This document shows positions 33,563 through 43,206 of a stretch of DNA of 64,000 nucleotides, in pieces (position 1 is the stretch's first letter; each line of letters begins with the position of its first letter). The position numbers were made by a program, and so were the translations under genes. Source of the stretch: Nitrospirillum iridis (GTDB taxonomy: Bacteria; Pseudomonadota; Alphaproteobacteria; Azospirillales; Azospirillaceae); NCBI RefSeq assembly GCF_014205765.1, contig NZ_JACIIZ010000010.1, positions 1-64,000 on the forward strand. Reading direction: 5' to 3'. A model generated the notes under the pieces. That model searched no databases and was not told where the DNA came from. It worked only from the letters and a program-made list of their open reading frames with translations.

Positions 33563-34425
33563 GCCCGTTCCTCCTGGTTGAACCACGCCACCACCTTTTG
33601 CCGCTGGGTCCCCAGCTTTTCGATACCCAGGGTCATGACATCACCGGCCTTCAGGAACACCATGTCGGGCTTCTGGCCCTCGCCCACGCCGGGGGGCGTG
33701 CCGGTGGTCAGGATGTCGCCCGGCTCCAGGGTGACGAAGCGGCTGACATAGGCGATCAGTTCGGCGACGCCGAAGATCATGGTGCGGGTGTTGCCGGTCT
33801 GCATGCGCTGTCCGTTCAGGTCCAACCACATGTCCAATTCCTGCGGGTCGCCCACCTCATCGGCCGTCACCAGCCAGGGGCCCACGGGACCGAAGGTGTC
33901 GTGGCCCTTGCCCTTGTCCCATTGGCTGCCCCGTTCCTTCTGGTTGAAGCGTTCCGAGACGTCGTTCACCAGGACATAGCCGGCGACGTATTCCAGCGCC
34001 TGGTCCTGAGGCACGTACCGGGCGACACGGCCGATGACCACGCCCAGCTCCACCTCCCAGTCGGACTTCCCGCTGTCCAGCGGCAGCATGACGTCGTCGT
34101 CCGGCCCGTTCAGGCAGCTGGTGGCCTTGGTGAACAGGATGGGCTCCACCGGGATGGGCAGGTTGGCTTCCCTGGCGTGGTCCGCATAATTGAGGCCGAT
34201 GGCCAGGAACTTCCGCACGCCCGCCACGGGCACGCCCAGGCGGGGGGTGCCCTCCACCACGGGCAGGGTGGCGGGATCGATGGCCCGCAGCCGGTCCAGG
34301 CCGGCGGGGGACAGCACATCGGGGGTGATGTCGGTGATCTGGCCCGACAGGTCGCGGAGGCGGCCGTCCGCGTCCAGCAGGCCGGGCCGCTCCTGGCCCT
34401 TGGGGCCGTAGCGCAATAGCTTCAT
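33559..34425 (-). CDS. Fumarylacetoacetate-hydrolase-family protein, probable 2,4-diketo-3-deoxy-L-rhamnonate hydrolase
   Basis: A 288-residue FAH-fold hydrolase. The N-terminal small domain is followed by the catalytic core: IGLNYADHARE (catalytic His), PILFTKATSCLNGPDDDV, DWEVELGVVIGR (metal Glu pair E-x-E), GYVLVNDVSERFNQ (metal Asp), and GDILTTGTPPGVGEGQKP near the end. Closest in type to the enzymes splitting 2,4-diketo-3-deoxy sugar acids. Here it would cut the LRA5 product to pyruvate and L-lactate (LRA6). ATG 34425 follows the rhamnonate dehydratase stop by 22 bases. Confidence 0.9.
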   Translation of the reverse strand: MKLLRYGPKGQERPGLLDADGRLRDLSGQITDITPDVLSPAGLDRLRAIDPATLPVVEGTPRLGVPVAGVRKFLAIGLNYADHAREANLPIPVEPILFTKATSCLNGPDDDVMLPLDSGKSDWEVELGVVIGRVARYVPQDQALEYVAGYVLVNDVSERFNQKERGSQWDKGKGHDTFGPVGPWLVTADEVGDPQELDMWLDLNGQRMQTGNTRTMIFGVAELIAYVSRFVTLEPGDILTTGTPPGVGEGQKPDMVFLKAGDVMTLGIEKLGTQRQKVVAWFNQEERA

Positions 34426-34447
34426 GGGTATAGGACCTTAAAGGCGT

Positions 34448-35632
34448 TCAGTGCGTATAGGGGCGGTGCAGGGTGACGGCGGGGTTGAGGTCCACGCCGA
34501 AGCCGGGCTTGTCCAAGGCCGTGGCCTTGAGGCGGCCGTTCTCGGGAACCGGCTCGCCCAGCAATTGGGGGTGGAACATGGGCACGACCTGGTCGGCCTT
34601 GGGCGCCATCATCAGGAACTCGGCGAACGGGCTGTTATGCCGGGTGATGACGAAGTGATAGCTGTAGACGCTGGAGCCATGGGGGATGACCATCACCCCC
34701 CGGCTGTCGGCCATGGCGGAGATTTTCAGCAGCTCGGTGACGCCGCCGCACCAGCCCACGTCCGGCTGGATGATGTCGCAACACTCCATCTCCATCAGCA
34801 TGCGGAAGCCCCAGCGGGTGGCCTCATGCTCGCCCGTCGTCACCAGCATGCCGGCCGGCGCCGCCTTCTTCAGCGCGGCATAGCCCCAGTAATCATCGGG
34901 GCTCAACGCCTCCTCGATCCATTTCAGGCCGTAGTCCTTGGCCCTGTGCGCCAGGCGGGTGGCGTAGTTCAGGTCCAGCGCCATCCAGCAATCGAACATC
35001 AGCCAGAAATCCTCGCCGCAGCGCTCGCGCATGGTGGCCAGTTCCGCGATGTTCTTCTTCAGTCCCTCCTCACCCTCGGCCGGGCCGTGGTGCAGGGGCA
35101 TCTTGCCGCCGATGAAGCCCATCTGCTTGGCGAGATCCGGCCGGGCACCCGTGGCGTAGAAGCTTAGCTCATCGCGCACCGCACCCCCCAGCAGGTGGTA
35201 CACCGGCTCTCGCCGCAGCTTGCCCAGCAGGTCCCATAGGGCGAGATCGACGCCCGAAATGGCGTTCACCACCAGGCCCTTGCGGCCGTAATACTGGGTC
35301 CCGAAATACATCTGGTCCCAGATCTTCTCATAGTCCGTTGGGCTGTGGCCTTCCAGGAAGCGCGCCAGGTGCTTCTCCACGATGTAGGCCGCGGGCTCCC
35401 CGCCCGTGGTCACGGCGAAGCCGACCGTGCCGTCCGCCGCCTCGATCTCCACCACCAGCGTGCCCAGCACGTTGATGCCAAAGCTCTGCCGGCTCTGGCG
35501 GTATTCCGGGTACTTCGCCATGGGGGTGGCGATATGGTCGTCGATCCAGTGGCCGTCGCCCTGGTCGTGATAATCCGCACCGCCGCCGCGCACCACATGG
35601 GCGCGCACCTGTTTGATGGTGGGGAAGGTCAT
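34448..35632 (-). CDS. L-rhamnonate dehydratase
   Basis: A 394-residue enolase-superfamily dehydratase. Signature regions of rhamnonate dehydratases are present: [40 protein letters not shown] at the N-terminus, metal ligands in [10 protein letters not shown] (Asp), [15 protein letters not shown] (Glu) and [12 protein letters not shown] (Glu), then [12 protein letters not shown] and the catalytic His in [13 protein letters not shown]. It removes water from L-rhamnonate to give L-2-keto-3-deoxyrhamnonate (LRA3). ATG 35632 has AAGGAG; the longer frame to 35722 is unlikely. Names used elsewhere are rhmD and LRA3. Confidence 0.94.
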   Translation of the reverse strand: MTFPTIKQVRAHVVRGGGADYHDQGDGHWIDDHIATPMAKYPEYRQSRQSFGINVLGTLVVEIEAADGTVGFAVTTGGEPAAYIVEKHLARFLEGHSPTDYEKIWDQMYFGTQYYGRKGLVVNAISGVDLALWDLLGKLRREPVYHLLGGAVRDELSFYATGARPDLAKQMGFIGGKMPLHHGPAEGEEGLKKNIAELATMRERCGEDFWLMFDCWMALDLNYATRLAHRAKDYGLKWIEEALSPDDYWGYAALKKAAPAGMLVTTGEHEATRWGFRMLMEMECCDIIQPDVGWCGGVTELLKISAMADSRGVMVIPHGSSVYSYHFVITRHNSPFAEFLMMAPKADQVVPMFHPQLLGEPVPENGRLKATALDKPGFGVDLNPAVTLHRPYTH

Positions 35633-35676
35633 GGAATTTTGCTCCTTGGCAGGAAACAGGGGCTTTGGAAAAAGGG

Positions 35677-37341
35677 TCAGGCCACCATGGCGCGAGAGCG
35701 GTAGAAGTATGTGGGCGTGCAACTCCAGGCGTGGCAGTAGCTGTTGATATGGATGTCGCCGTAGGGGGAGCTGAGCGGCTGGGCGGGGTCATAAACCTCC
35801 CAGAAGGTATCGGCGCCGGCCTTGACCATGCCGCCCCAGTACCCTTCCACCAGGGCCTTGGCGTCCTTCTCCAGCCCGCTGTCCAGCAGCGCCTCCGCCA
35901 TGTAATGGTAGAGATACGGGGTGACCGGCTTCACCGCGTCGGCGCGGGCCAGCGCGGTCTTCAGCGCCGTGGCGCAGTCCTTGGCGGGCAGGACGCCACC
36001 GATGGCCATCCAGGCTTGCGAGGCCCAGGAGACCTGGCGGGCCGGGCCGCTGACGAAGGCCTGGACCGAGGGGTCCCAGAAGGTCCGGGCGGCGGCGGTC
36101 ATGCGTTCGATCAAGGCGGGGTAGCCCGCCACCTCACCCTCCAGCCCCAATTTGCGGGCCAGATCCAGGGTGCGCTTGTGCGCGAAGACCAGCAGGCCCT
36201 GGATGGCGGCGTCCTTGTGCAGGTCGCGCGACCAGTCGATGAAGATCCAGACGTTGCCGGGGTCGACATAGCGGCCAGCGGCGTTGACGCGCTGGCCGAT
36301 GATCTCCAGCTGCCGCTTGGCCACCGGCCACAGTTCCCGCGCCGTCGCCACGTCGCCCGTAGCCTCCAGGTAATCGGCCAGGGCGACGTTATAGAGGGCG
36401 GCGTAGTCCACGATGTGGATGCCGCCGTAGCGCGCCTTGGGCTTTTCATAGACGCAGGCCGCCACCAGCCCATCCTGCCGCCGGTAGGCGGCGAACAGAT
36501 AGAGGCAGCGCTTCACCAGATCGTTCTGCTTGAAGGTGGCGTAGTTGGCCAGCGCCTGCAGGCGCAGATCGCCCACCCACAGCCGCTGGTCGCGGCGGGG
36601 GCCATCCTCGAAGGTGGTCTGCATGCAATCGCGCAGCGTCGCGAGCGACACGGCATCGATGCGCCTGGCCAGGTCGGAATAGGGGGCGGGCAGGGGGGAC
36701 GGCGTGGCTTGGGCGGACGTCAGCGCGATGGCGTGCACATCCTCAAACCGGACACTGAAGCCCGACGAGGTGTCGATGACCTCCACCTTCACATAGCGGA
36801 AGGCGTAGCGGCGGGGCAGTTGCACCGCCTGGGGCAGGTAGTCGACGTTGATGACCTCGTCCGGTAGCCAGGCGCTGCTGAGCACACCCTGGTAGGGGTA
36901 CAGCGGCTCCGCCACATCGCTGGGCACCTCGCCGAAGGTCAGGCGCAGGCGGGCGGGGGCGTCGGGCTCGCGCCCCACGGTTTCCAGGCGGAAAGCCAGG
37001 TGGCCGGTGCGGTGACCCCCGAAATCCAGGATGAAGCTGTCGCCTTTCTTGAAGGCGCGCGTGGCCAAGCTATCGGCCGCCGCTTCCTTTTCCATGCGCC
37101 AGCGCAGGGGGGCCGCAGGGTCGGCCACGGCGCGCACCAGGGCCAGCGGCGGCTGCGCCGTCTGGGTCACGGTGGGCATCAACGCCTCCGCCTTGGCGGC
37201 CCAATCCGCGTTGGGCGGGCCGGCGACGGCGGGCTCCATCACCATGTCCTGGGCCCCGGCGGGCTTCGGCGTTCCGGTGGAAACCGCGGCGGCGGCCACG
37301 GCGGCGCCCCCGACAACCAACAGCATTTCCCGACGATTCAT
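35677..37341 (-). CDS. Exported GH78-like alpha-L-rhamnosidase
   Basis: A 554-residue glycoside hydrolase-like protein. The N-terminus [19 protein letters not shown] is a signal sequence with twin arginines (possible Tat export), cleaved near PAGA-Q. Residues 75-210 form a beta domain; residues 220-540 an (alpha/alpha)6 barrel. The GH78 catalytic segment [15 protein letters not shown] (E245, D246, D251, W255, D258) is intact, as is an aromatic-rich pocket. GH78 enzymes remove terminal L-rhamnose from flavonoid glycosides or pectic and bacterial polysaccharides. The protein is shorter than the usual 900-1100 residues and lacks extra beta-sandwich domains. It is located between the TonB receptor and the catabolic genes. 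Confidence 0.82.
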   Translation of the reverse strand: MNRREMLLVVGGAAVAAAAVSTGTPKPAGAQDMVMEPAVAGPPNADWAAKAEALMPTVTQTAQPPLALVRAVADPAAPLRWRMEKEAAADSLATRAFKKGDSFILDFGGHRTGHLAFRLETVGREPDAPARLRLTFGEVPSDVAEPLYPYQGVLSSAWLPDEVINVDYLPQAVQLPRRYAFRYVKVEVIDTSSGFSVRFEDVHAIALTSAQATPSPLPAPYSDLARRIDAVSLATLRDCMQTTFEDGPRRDQRLWVGDLRLQALANYATFKQNDLVKRCLYLFAAYRRQDGLVAACVYEKPKARYGGIHIVDYAALYNVALADYLEATGDVATARELWPVAKRQLEIIGQRVNAAGRYVDPGNVWIFIDWSRDLHKDAAIQGLLVFAHKRTLDLARKLGLEGEVAGYPALIERMTAAARTFWDPSVQAFVSGPARQVSWASQAWMAIGGVLPAKDCATALKTALARADAVKPVTPYLYHYMAEALLDSGLEKDAKALVEGYWGGMVKAGADTFWEVYDPAQPLSSPYGDIHINSYCHAWSCTPTYFYRSRAMVA

Positions 37342-37427
37342 GGCTGGGCACGCGCTCCCTTTAGGCTCTCGGTTTCGTTGGGGCCAGAGTGGGGCCGGTG
37401 GGCCGGTCTGGCCATAAGGGAAAAGAA

Positions 37428-37457
37428 CGGGTGCCGCGGGGGGGCCAACGGCACCCG
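37428..37457. terminator. Hairpin between TonB receptor and GH78 genes
   Basis: A perfect 9-bp stem (CGGGTGCCG / CGGCACCCG) with a 12-base loop. On the minus strand it follows the receptor stop by about 65 bases. It may partly terminate or stabilise the receptor transcript. Confidence 0.5.
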
Positions 37458-37521
37458 CGACACCCGTCAGGGGAGGAGGAGAACTAGAAGACTAAAAACG
37501 TGAGCTACTGGGGTATCGGCC

Positions 37522-40260
37522 TCACCACTTCTTGGTCAGGCCGATGGAGATGACGCGGCCCAGGGGGGACGCGGCGGTGAGATCGACGCCGGAGACGCCG
37601 TTGGTGTTGTAGAAATAGGGCGGATCGGTATCGAAGACGTTGTTGACGTCCAGGGTGGCCTGGATACCCCCCATCATGCCCTGGCCCGGCACGTTCCAGG
37701 CCAGGTGCAGATCGGCGGTGGTGAAGCTGTCCACCTTCTGGATCGCCAGGCCGCCGGTGCTGGCGTTGGTGTAGCCGTTGGTGTAGTTGACGAAGACCCC
37801 GGCGGTGTAGGCGTCCAGGGTCCACATCAGGCTGGCGCGGGCCTTGAAATCGATGGCATAGTCCGTGTTCAGCAAGGTGTTGATGGACGAGGCGCCCTTG
37901 ACCTTCTGGTCGAACTGCCACAGCCAGGTGCCGGCCAGCCCCGCCGTGAAGGCGCCCACCCGGCCGGCGTCCCAACCGTAGCTGACATCGAAGTCCATGC
38001 CCTGGATGAACTCATCGGCGAAGTTCTGGCGCCGCAGGTCGTAGATGGCGGTCGGCAACTGCGCCGTCACGTTGAAATTGCCGTCGTGACGGAAGCCGTT
38101 GGTCAGGGCCAGGGCCTGCGCCAGCGTCGGATTGTAGACGCGATAGGCGTCATAGACCGAATTCTGCGGTTGGGTGACCGGATTGAAGGTCGGGAAGGTG
38201 ATGACATTGTAATAATCGATGCGGAAATAGCTGGAACTGATCTTCAGGCCCGGCACGTCCTTGGGTTTGTAGTCGAAGCCAGCGGAATAGGTGTCCGCCG
38301 TCTCCGGCTTCAGCTTGTTGCCGCCGGCCAGGATGATGGAATATTTGTTGGGATCGAAGCCGACGAAGTCGGTGAAGCGGATGGCGCGGGTGTCGATGGC
38401 CGTGCCGGCGTCCGCCAGGCTGGGCGCGTGGAAGCTGGAGCCGAAGCTGCCGCGCAGGGTCAGGCCCTCGATCGGGCTGTAGGTCAGGCCGACCTTGGGG
38501 TTGGTGGTGTCGCCCACGTCGCTGTAGCTGTCATAGCGGGTGGCCAGCGACAGGTTGACGGACCGGATGCCGGGCATGGCGTTGCCGTCGCCCACCAGCG
38601 GCACCGACAATTCGCCGAACACGGACTTCACGTCGCGCTCGCCGACGGACGAGAAGGAGGACACGGCCGCTTCCGACGCGCTCAACCAGCTGGCCGGGTT
38701 GGTGGGGCCGACGCTGTTGCTGGCGGCGAAGCGTTCATGGCGGATGTCGGCGCCGACCGCCGCCTTGACCGTGCCACCGGGCAGGTCGAACAGGGGGCCG
38801 TCAGCCTTGAACAGGCCCTCCTGCAGGAACTGCTCACCTGAGTAACGGGTCTGGTAGTCGCGCAGCGCCGCCAGGACGGCCGGGCTGTTGGCGGCGCCAA
38901 TGCCGTAGGGGTTCAGCGTGCCGGCGGCGGCCAGGTCCGTGGCCAGGGTCTGGTTCAGGCCGTTCTGGCGCACGTCGTCGCGTTCGAAGCCAAAATTGCC
39001 CGCGACCTTGCCTTGCCAGCCGTGGCTCAGATCGATGTCGGCGCCCACATTGGCCACCTGGGTGCTGGTGGTCGTGTGGTTCTGGAAGGAAGCGCCGGGA
39101 TTGTAGGTCACCGTTTCGTCCACGCCGCCCAGCCCGGGAACGGCGATGTAAAACGGGCTGGTGCTGGGGACGGTGACAGAAAAGGCGCTGTTGTTGGGTG
39201 ACGCCTGGGCGGATGTCGAACTCATCCGCGTGGTCATGACGCGCCGGCTGTACAGTTCATTGGCGAAGACCTCGACACCATCGGCGATCTCCTGCCGGAT
39301 GGAGATCAGGCCCTGGTCGCGGTGCTGATCGGGGTAGAGGTCGTCATCCAGCCGGCCCTCGCACTTGTTGGGCTGACCCGCCTTCAGGGCACCGGTGGCC
39401 GTCAGGCCATAGGTGACGCCGCCGGCGGTGATGTTGGAGACGCCGCAGTTCTGCACGCGGTTGTCGCCCCAGCCCTTGGACGTGCCGTTGTCCGAGATGT
39501 AGGAGCGGCTGCCGGCCTTCAGCTCCGAATTGCCGGAGTGCTCATAGTCCAGCAGGATGGATCCACCGGTCCAGGTCTTGCCGAACAGCTGGCTGAAATT
39601 CTGGCTGTCGTAGGAATTGCCGAAGCCCGCCTGCAAGTGGGTTTCCGCCCCGTCGTAGTTGCGGCGGGGAATGAAGTTGATGACGCCGGCCACGGCGTCG
39701 GACCCATAGATGGAAGAGGCGCCGTCGGCGATGACCTCCACCCGTTCCAGGGCGGAGACGGGGATGGCGGAAGGGTCCGGGGCGGTCTGGTTGATGCCGG
39801 CACCGGGCAGGCGCATGCCGTCGAACAGCACCAGGGTCAGGCCACCGCCGCCGTTGCCCACGCCCACGCCATGGATGGCGGGCTGGTCAACGAAGTTGGC
39901 CTGGCCGAAACCAGTGTTGCTGCCCGTCGAATTGAAGTTGCCCACCTGGGGCAGGGAGCGGAGCAGTTCCGTGGCGTTGGTGGCGCCGGTGGCCACCATG
40001 TCGTCGCGCGTGACCGTGCTGACCGCGGACGAGGGCACCTGGATGCCGCGGATGCTGGTGCCCGTGACAATGATTTCCTCCAGGGGTTCGGCCGTTTCCG
40101 ATGCCGTGGCGCCCTGGTTGGAGGCTGGCGCGACCGTCTGTGCCAAGGCGTGGCCGCTGGCGGTGCCGAGCAGCATGGTCAGCGCCGCCGCCAAGGTCTT
40201 GGTGGCGACCGTCGTCCCGGCGCGGGCCTGGCGAGGCATGAGGTGACAGCGATGTCCCAT
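37522..40260 (-). CDS. TonB-dependent receptor of the rhamnoside locus
   Basis: A 912-residue outer-membrane receptor. Signal peptide (about 40 residues, TVATKTLAAALTMLLGTASGHALAQ), a TonB box LEEIIVTGTSIRG at about 61-73, plug domain with TELLRSLPQVGNFNSTGSN and a conserved glycine-rich GVGNGGGGLTLVLFDG, then the barrel ending SIGLTKKW. The long N-terminal plug and large barrel match receptors of proteobacterial carbohydrate utilisation loci. It would bind rhamnosides at the surface. ATG 40260 has GGGAGA; the frame's earlier starts are not used. It is the first gene of the leftward operon and divergent from iclR. Confidence 0.93.
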   Translation of the reverse strand: MGHRCHLMPRQARAGTTVATKTLAAALTMLLGTASGHALAQTVAPASNQGATASETAEPLEEIIVTGTSIRGIQVPSSAVSTVTRDDMVATGATNATELLRSLPQVGNFNSTGSNTGFGQANFVDQPAIHGVGVGNGGGGLTLVLFDGMRLPGAGINQTAPDPSAIPVSALERVEVIADGASSIYGSDAVAGVINFIPRRNYDGAETHLQAGFGNSYDSQNFSQLFGKTWTGGSILLDYEHSGNSELKAGSRSYISDNGTSKGWGDNRVQNCGVSNITAGGVTYGLTATGALKAGQPNKCEGRLDDDLYPDQHRDQGLISIRQEIADGVEVFANELYSRRVMTTRMSSTSAQASPNNSAFSVTVPSTSPFYIAVPGLGGVDETVTYNPGASFQNHTTTSTQVANVGADIDLSHGWQGKVAGNFGFERDDVRQNGLNQTLATDLAAAGTLNPYGIGAANSPAVLAALRDYQTRYSGEQFLQEGLFKADGPLFDLPGGTVKAAVGADIRHERFAASNSVGPTNPASWLSASEAAVSSFSSVGERDVKSVFGELSVPLVGDGNAMPGIRSVNLSLATRYDSYSDVGDTTNPKVGLTYSPIEGLTLRGSFGSSFHAPSLADAGTAIDTRAIRFTDFVGFDPNKYSIILAGGNKLKPETADTYSAGFDYKPKDVPGLKISSSYFRIDYYNVITFPTFNPVTQPQNSVYDAYRVYNPTLAQALALTNGFRHDGNFNVTAQLPTAIYDLRRQNFADEFIQGMDFDVSYGWDAGRVGAFTAGLAGTWLWQFDQKVKGASSINTLLNTDYAIDFKARASLMWTLDAYTAGVFVNYTNGYTNASTGGLAIQKVDSFTTADLHLAWNVPGQGMMGGIQATLDVNNVFDTDPPYFYNTNGVSGVDLTAASPLGRVISIGLTKKW

Positions 40261-40822
40261 ATGAGCATCTCCCTTTATTTTCGTTGTCGTTGACACCGCA
40301 GGCCGGGCAAGGACTTTCCCTTGCCAGCACTCATGGATCGAGTGCCGGTTGGCCTGAGGCTCTTCCGTTGTGTGACTGTGCGATCGGTACGGGTGTGGTG
40401 GTCCGCCTGAGTCAGGCACCGGGCGCCAGGCTCCGGCACGGAGCCTGCGGGTGGTTTCTTCCCTGTCTTGTCGTCTTTATGGGCGGGATGCTATCGCCGG
40501 CCAACGGCTGTGTCAAACCATTATGTGCAAGTATCAGTCATTATATGAAACATTCGCGCGCCCGCCACCCTTGTGGCAACGCGACGATCTTGCGACGGAC
40601 TGCGCATCGCCCGCAGAAACGCTCGGGATAAAACTGGCTCATTCCCCTGCGCCGGGACCCTCTCTGTACCAACCGCAGCGGCGAGCGGGCCGCATGCGCC
40701 ATAGGGGTTAAATTCCAGATATCGGGAAATTGCTGGCAAATAAATCACGGCGACACCATTCTCATGAGCGTGCAGGCATCGGCTTGCCGTCATTTTCATT
40801 AAATGATATGGAATGTTGCAAT
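40261..40822. other. Divergent control region of the rhamnoside locus
   Basis: No gene in 560 bases. The right half is AT-richer than average. Visible elements: a 22-bp imperfect palindrome at 40710-40731, an inverted repeat TCATTT-N5-AAATGA at 40790-40806, and a direct repeat ATATGGAAT at 40806-40814 and 40821-40829 that spans the iclR start. Clear sigma70 boxes were not assigned. Confidence 0.55.
40710..40731. promoter_or_regulatory. Candidate IclR-type operator
   Basis: AAATTCC-AGATATCG-GGAAATT, an imperfect 22-bp palindrome about 90 bases upstream of the iclR gene. IclR-family regulators often bind palindromes with TGGAA/TTCCA arms. The TGGAAT half-element recurs at 40809 and 40824, next to the iclR start, hinting at autoregulation. 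Confidence 0.45.
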
Positions 40823-41635
40823 ATGGAATTACCGAAGAAATCCGATGCCGAAGAGGAGGGCAAGGGCGCGCCTTCGGGCAGCCAGACCCTGTTCCGGGGC
40901 CTGGACGTCATCGACGTCGTGGCGGAAGGAATCATCGCCCTGCCGGCGCTGTCCGAACGCCTTGGCCTGACCAAGTCCACCACCCACCGTCTGGCCTCCG
41001 CCCTGGTCGACCGGGGCTATCTCACCTTCGTCGCCCGGGAAGGCTACAGCCTGGGGCCGAAGCTTCTGGAACTGGGCTGGGTGGCGCATCAGCAGATGCA
41101 CATGCCCAGCGTCGCCAGGCCCCATCTGGAACAGCTGGCGGCGGCCACGGAGGACACGGTGCACCTGGGTATCCTCGACGGCTTCCAGGCCCTCTACCTG
41201 GACAAGGTGCCGGGGCGCCGACGGGTGGTCATCGGTTCCCGCGTGGGGGAGCGCCATCCCATCGCGTCCACCGGTCTGGGCAAGGCCCTGATCCTGGACC
41301 ATGACGAGACGGCGTGGCGGGAATTCTATGAGGCCCAGGGCTCCGCCATCGGCCTGGCCGTGTGGCTGGAGCGCATGCGGGCCTATGCCGCCAAGGGCTA
41401 CGCCTTTGACCTGGAGGAGAATGAGGACCAGATCCGCTGCGTCGCCGCCCCCATCCGGGGCGCCAGTGGCGAGATCGTGGCGGCGCTCAGCGTATCCAGC
41501 GCCGCCCAGTACATGAGCGACGCCCGCATGGAATCGCTGACCGGCCAGGTGACGGACACCGCCATCGCCATCAGCCGTGAACTGGGGTGGAGCGAGCGCG
41601 CCGGCCGCCGCCGGCCGCGCAAACCGAAGGCATGA
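40823..41635 (+). CDS. IclR-family transcriptional regulator
   Basis: A 270-residue regulator with an N-terminal winged helix (about 18-75: TLFRGLDVIDVVAEGIIALPALSERLGLTKSTTHRLASALVDRGYL) and the IclR effector domain (about 95-255: HLEQLAAATEDTVHLGILDGFQALYLDKVPG, HPIASTGLGKALI, RCVAAPIRGASGEIVAALSVS). It should respond to rhamnose or a catabolite and control both divergent transcripts. Two ATGs are possible (40808 and 40823) within a 9-bp direct repeat; 40823 was chosen from family lengths. The rhamnose dehydrogenase gene follows after 59 bases. Confidence 0.92.
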   Translation: MELPKKSDAEEEGKGAPSGSQTLFRGLDVIDVVAEGIIALPALSERLGLTKSTTHRLASALVDRGYLTFVAREGYSLGPKLLELGWVAHQQMHMPSVARPHLEQLAAATEDTVHLGILDGFQALYLDKVPGRRRVVIGSRVGERHPIASTGLGKALILDHDETAWREFYEAQGSAIGLAVWLERMRAYAAKGYAFDLEENEDQIRCVAAPIRGASGEIVAALSVSSAAQYMSDARMESLTGQVTDTAIAISRELGWSERAGRRRPRKPKA

Positions 41636-41694
41636 ACCACCGGCCGCCCCCGGAAGAAGGAGGGGGCCGCCGTATCGGGAGGGAAAGGCGAGAC

Positions 41695-42456
41695 ATGCTG
41701 CTTGAAGGTAAGACGGTCCTGATCACCGGGGCGTCGCAGGGCATAGGCCGGGCGGCCGCGGTGGAATGCGCGCGGGCCGCCGCCAACGTCGCCATCAATT
41801 ATCTGGGCGATGAGGCCGAGGCGGAGTCGGTGGTGGCGGAGATCCGGTCGCTGGGCCGCGAGGCCATCGCCATCCGCTCCGACGTGGCGGATCCGGCCTC
41901 GGCCCCGGCCTTCGTGGCGGCTGCGGTGACGGCCTTCGGCGGCGTCGACGTCTTCGTCAGCAACGCCGGCATATGCCCCTTCCATGCCTTCCTCGACATG
42001 CCGGTGGCTGTGCTGGATCGCACGATGCGGGTCAACCTGCACGGCGCCTACTATATGGTTCAGGCGGCCGCCAACCAGATGGTGGCGCAGGGGCGGGGCG
42101 GATCCATCGTCGCCGTCAGTTCCATCAGCGCCCTGGTGGGCGGCGAGTACCAGACCCATTACACCCCCACCAAGGCGGGCGTGCATTCGCTGATGCAATC
42201 CTGCGCCATCGCGCTGGGCCGTCACGGCATCCGCTGCAACTCCGTGCTGCCGGGCACGATCCAGACCGCCATCAACAAGGACGATCTGGCCGACCCGGAA
42301 AAGCGCGCCCGCATGGCCGCCCGCATCCCGCTGGGCCGCCTGGGCGTGCCGGAGGATCTGGCCGGCCCCATCCTCTTCCTGGCGTCCGACATGGCGCGCT
42401 ACGTCACCGGCGCCGCCCTGCTGGTGGACGGCGGGGCGTTCGTCAATCTGCAATAA
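41695..42456 (+). CDS. L-rhamnose 1-dehydrogenase (SDR)
   Basis: A 253-residue short-chain dehydrogenase. Cofactor motif TGASQGIG (11-18), NNAG equivalent SNAGICPFHAFLDMP, catalytic Ser in AVSSISALVGG and Tyr-x-x-x-Lys in THYTPTKAG. The stretches SNAGICPFHAFLDMP, THYTPTKAGVHSLMQSCAI and the end SDMARYVTGAALLVDGG agree closely with what I recall of characterised L-rhamnose dehydrogenases of Azotobacter and Sphingomonas (LRA1). It oxidises L-rhamnose to L-rhamnono-1,4-lactone, the first step of the non-phosphorylative route. ATG 41695 fits the family start MLLEGKTVLITG. Confidence 0.93.
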   Translation: MLLEGKTVLITGASQGIGRAAAVECARAAANVAINYLGDEAEAESVVAEIRSLGREAIAIRSDVADPASAPAFVAAAVTAFGGVDVFVSNAGICPFHAFLDMPVAVLDRTMRVNLHGAYYMVQAAANQMVAQGRGGSIVAVSSISALVGGEYQTHYTPTKAGVHSLMQSCAIALGRHGIRCNSVLPGTIQTAINKDDLADPEKRARMAARIPLGRLGVPEDLAGPILFLASDMARYVTGAALLVDGGAFVNLQ

Positions 42457-42476
42457 CTGAATTGGGGGGTAATGCC

Positions 42477-42995
42477 ATGTGGCTGAAACTGAGCGTTTTT
42501 CTTGTCGGCATCTTTCTTGCCGGAACCGCTGCCCCAGGGGGGGCGAAAGCGCAGGAGGCGGTGGTTGGCGCCCGCAACCCCGATGCGCTGTTCACCAGTC
42601 CCGACCCTGTCCTCAACCGCAACAAGCAAGCGGCCTATCACATCGTGAAAGATCTGCTTGAAGCCGATCATTGGGATGAGGCGGATCGCTGGATGACGGC
42701 CGAGTATCACCAGCACAATCCCCTCGTTCCCTCGGGCCGCGACCACGTCGTGGACTTCTTCAGCAAGGTGCTCAAACGGGCGCCCAAGCCCGTGCCGCAG
42801 ACTATGGCAACCCCGGTTGTCGCCGTCCTGGCGGAGGGCGATCTGGTGACGGTGGTGTTCCCGCGCACCCTGAAGGATCCGAAGGACCCGTCGAAGACCT
42901 ATACGACCACCTGGTTCGACATGTGGCGTTTCAAGGATGGCAAGGCGGATGAGCATTGGGATCCGGCAAGCAAGGATTTGCCCCCCGGCCCCTGA
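42477..42995 (+). CDS. Secreted SnoaL/NTF2-like protein
   Basis: A 172-residue protein with a signal peptide (MWLKLSVFLVGIFLAGTAAPGGAKAQ, about 26 residues) and an NTF2-like cone fold: AAYHIVKDLLEADHWDEADRWMTAEYHQHNPLVPSGRDHVVDFF, then a final strand WFDMWRFKDGKADEHWDPA. Such SnoaL-like proteins bind or isomerise small hydrophobic molecules. Its place between rhamnose dehydrogenase and GH3 genes suggests a periplasmic role on the aglycone or released sugar, which is speculation. It begins 20 bases after the preceding stop. Confidence 0.85.
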   Translation: MWLKLSVFLVGIFLAGTAAPGGAKAQEAVVGARNPDALFTSPDPVLNRNKQAAYHIVKDLLEADHWDEADRWMTAEYHQHNPLVPSGRDHVVDFFSKVLKRAPKPVPQTMATPVVAVLAEGDLVTVVFPRTLKDPKDPSKTYTTTWFDMWRFKDGKADEHWDPASKDLPPGP

Positions 42996-43206
42996 CGGTA
43001 AAGCCAGCCACGCCTCGGTCGCCAATCCGTGCGCAATGGCCGAGGCTGGAAAAAGGGCGCACCTCGGGGGAGGTTTCGACATTCCCGAAATATCGCCTTC
43101 GCCCGTCCCCGTCGGGCTGGTATGAAGGAAACGGCGCCCAGGCTCGACCCTGGCCTCCGTCCCCGGGGTTGCGCCCTTACGGCTAAAACGAAAATTGGAA
43201 ACGTCC

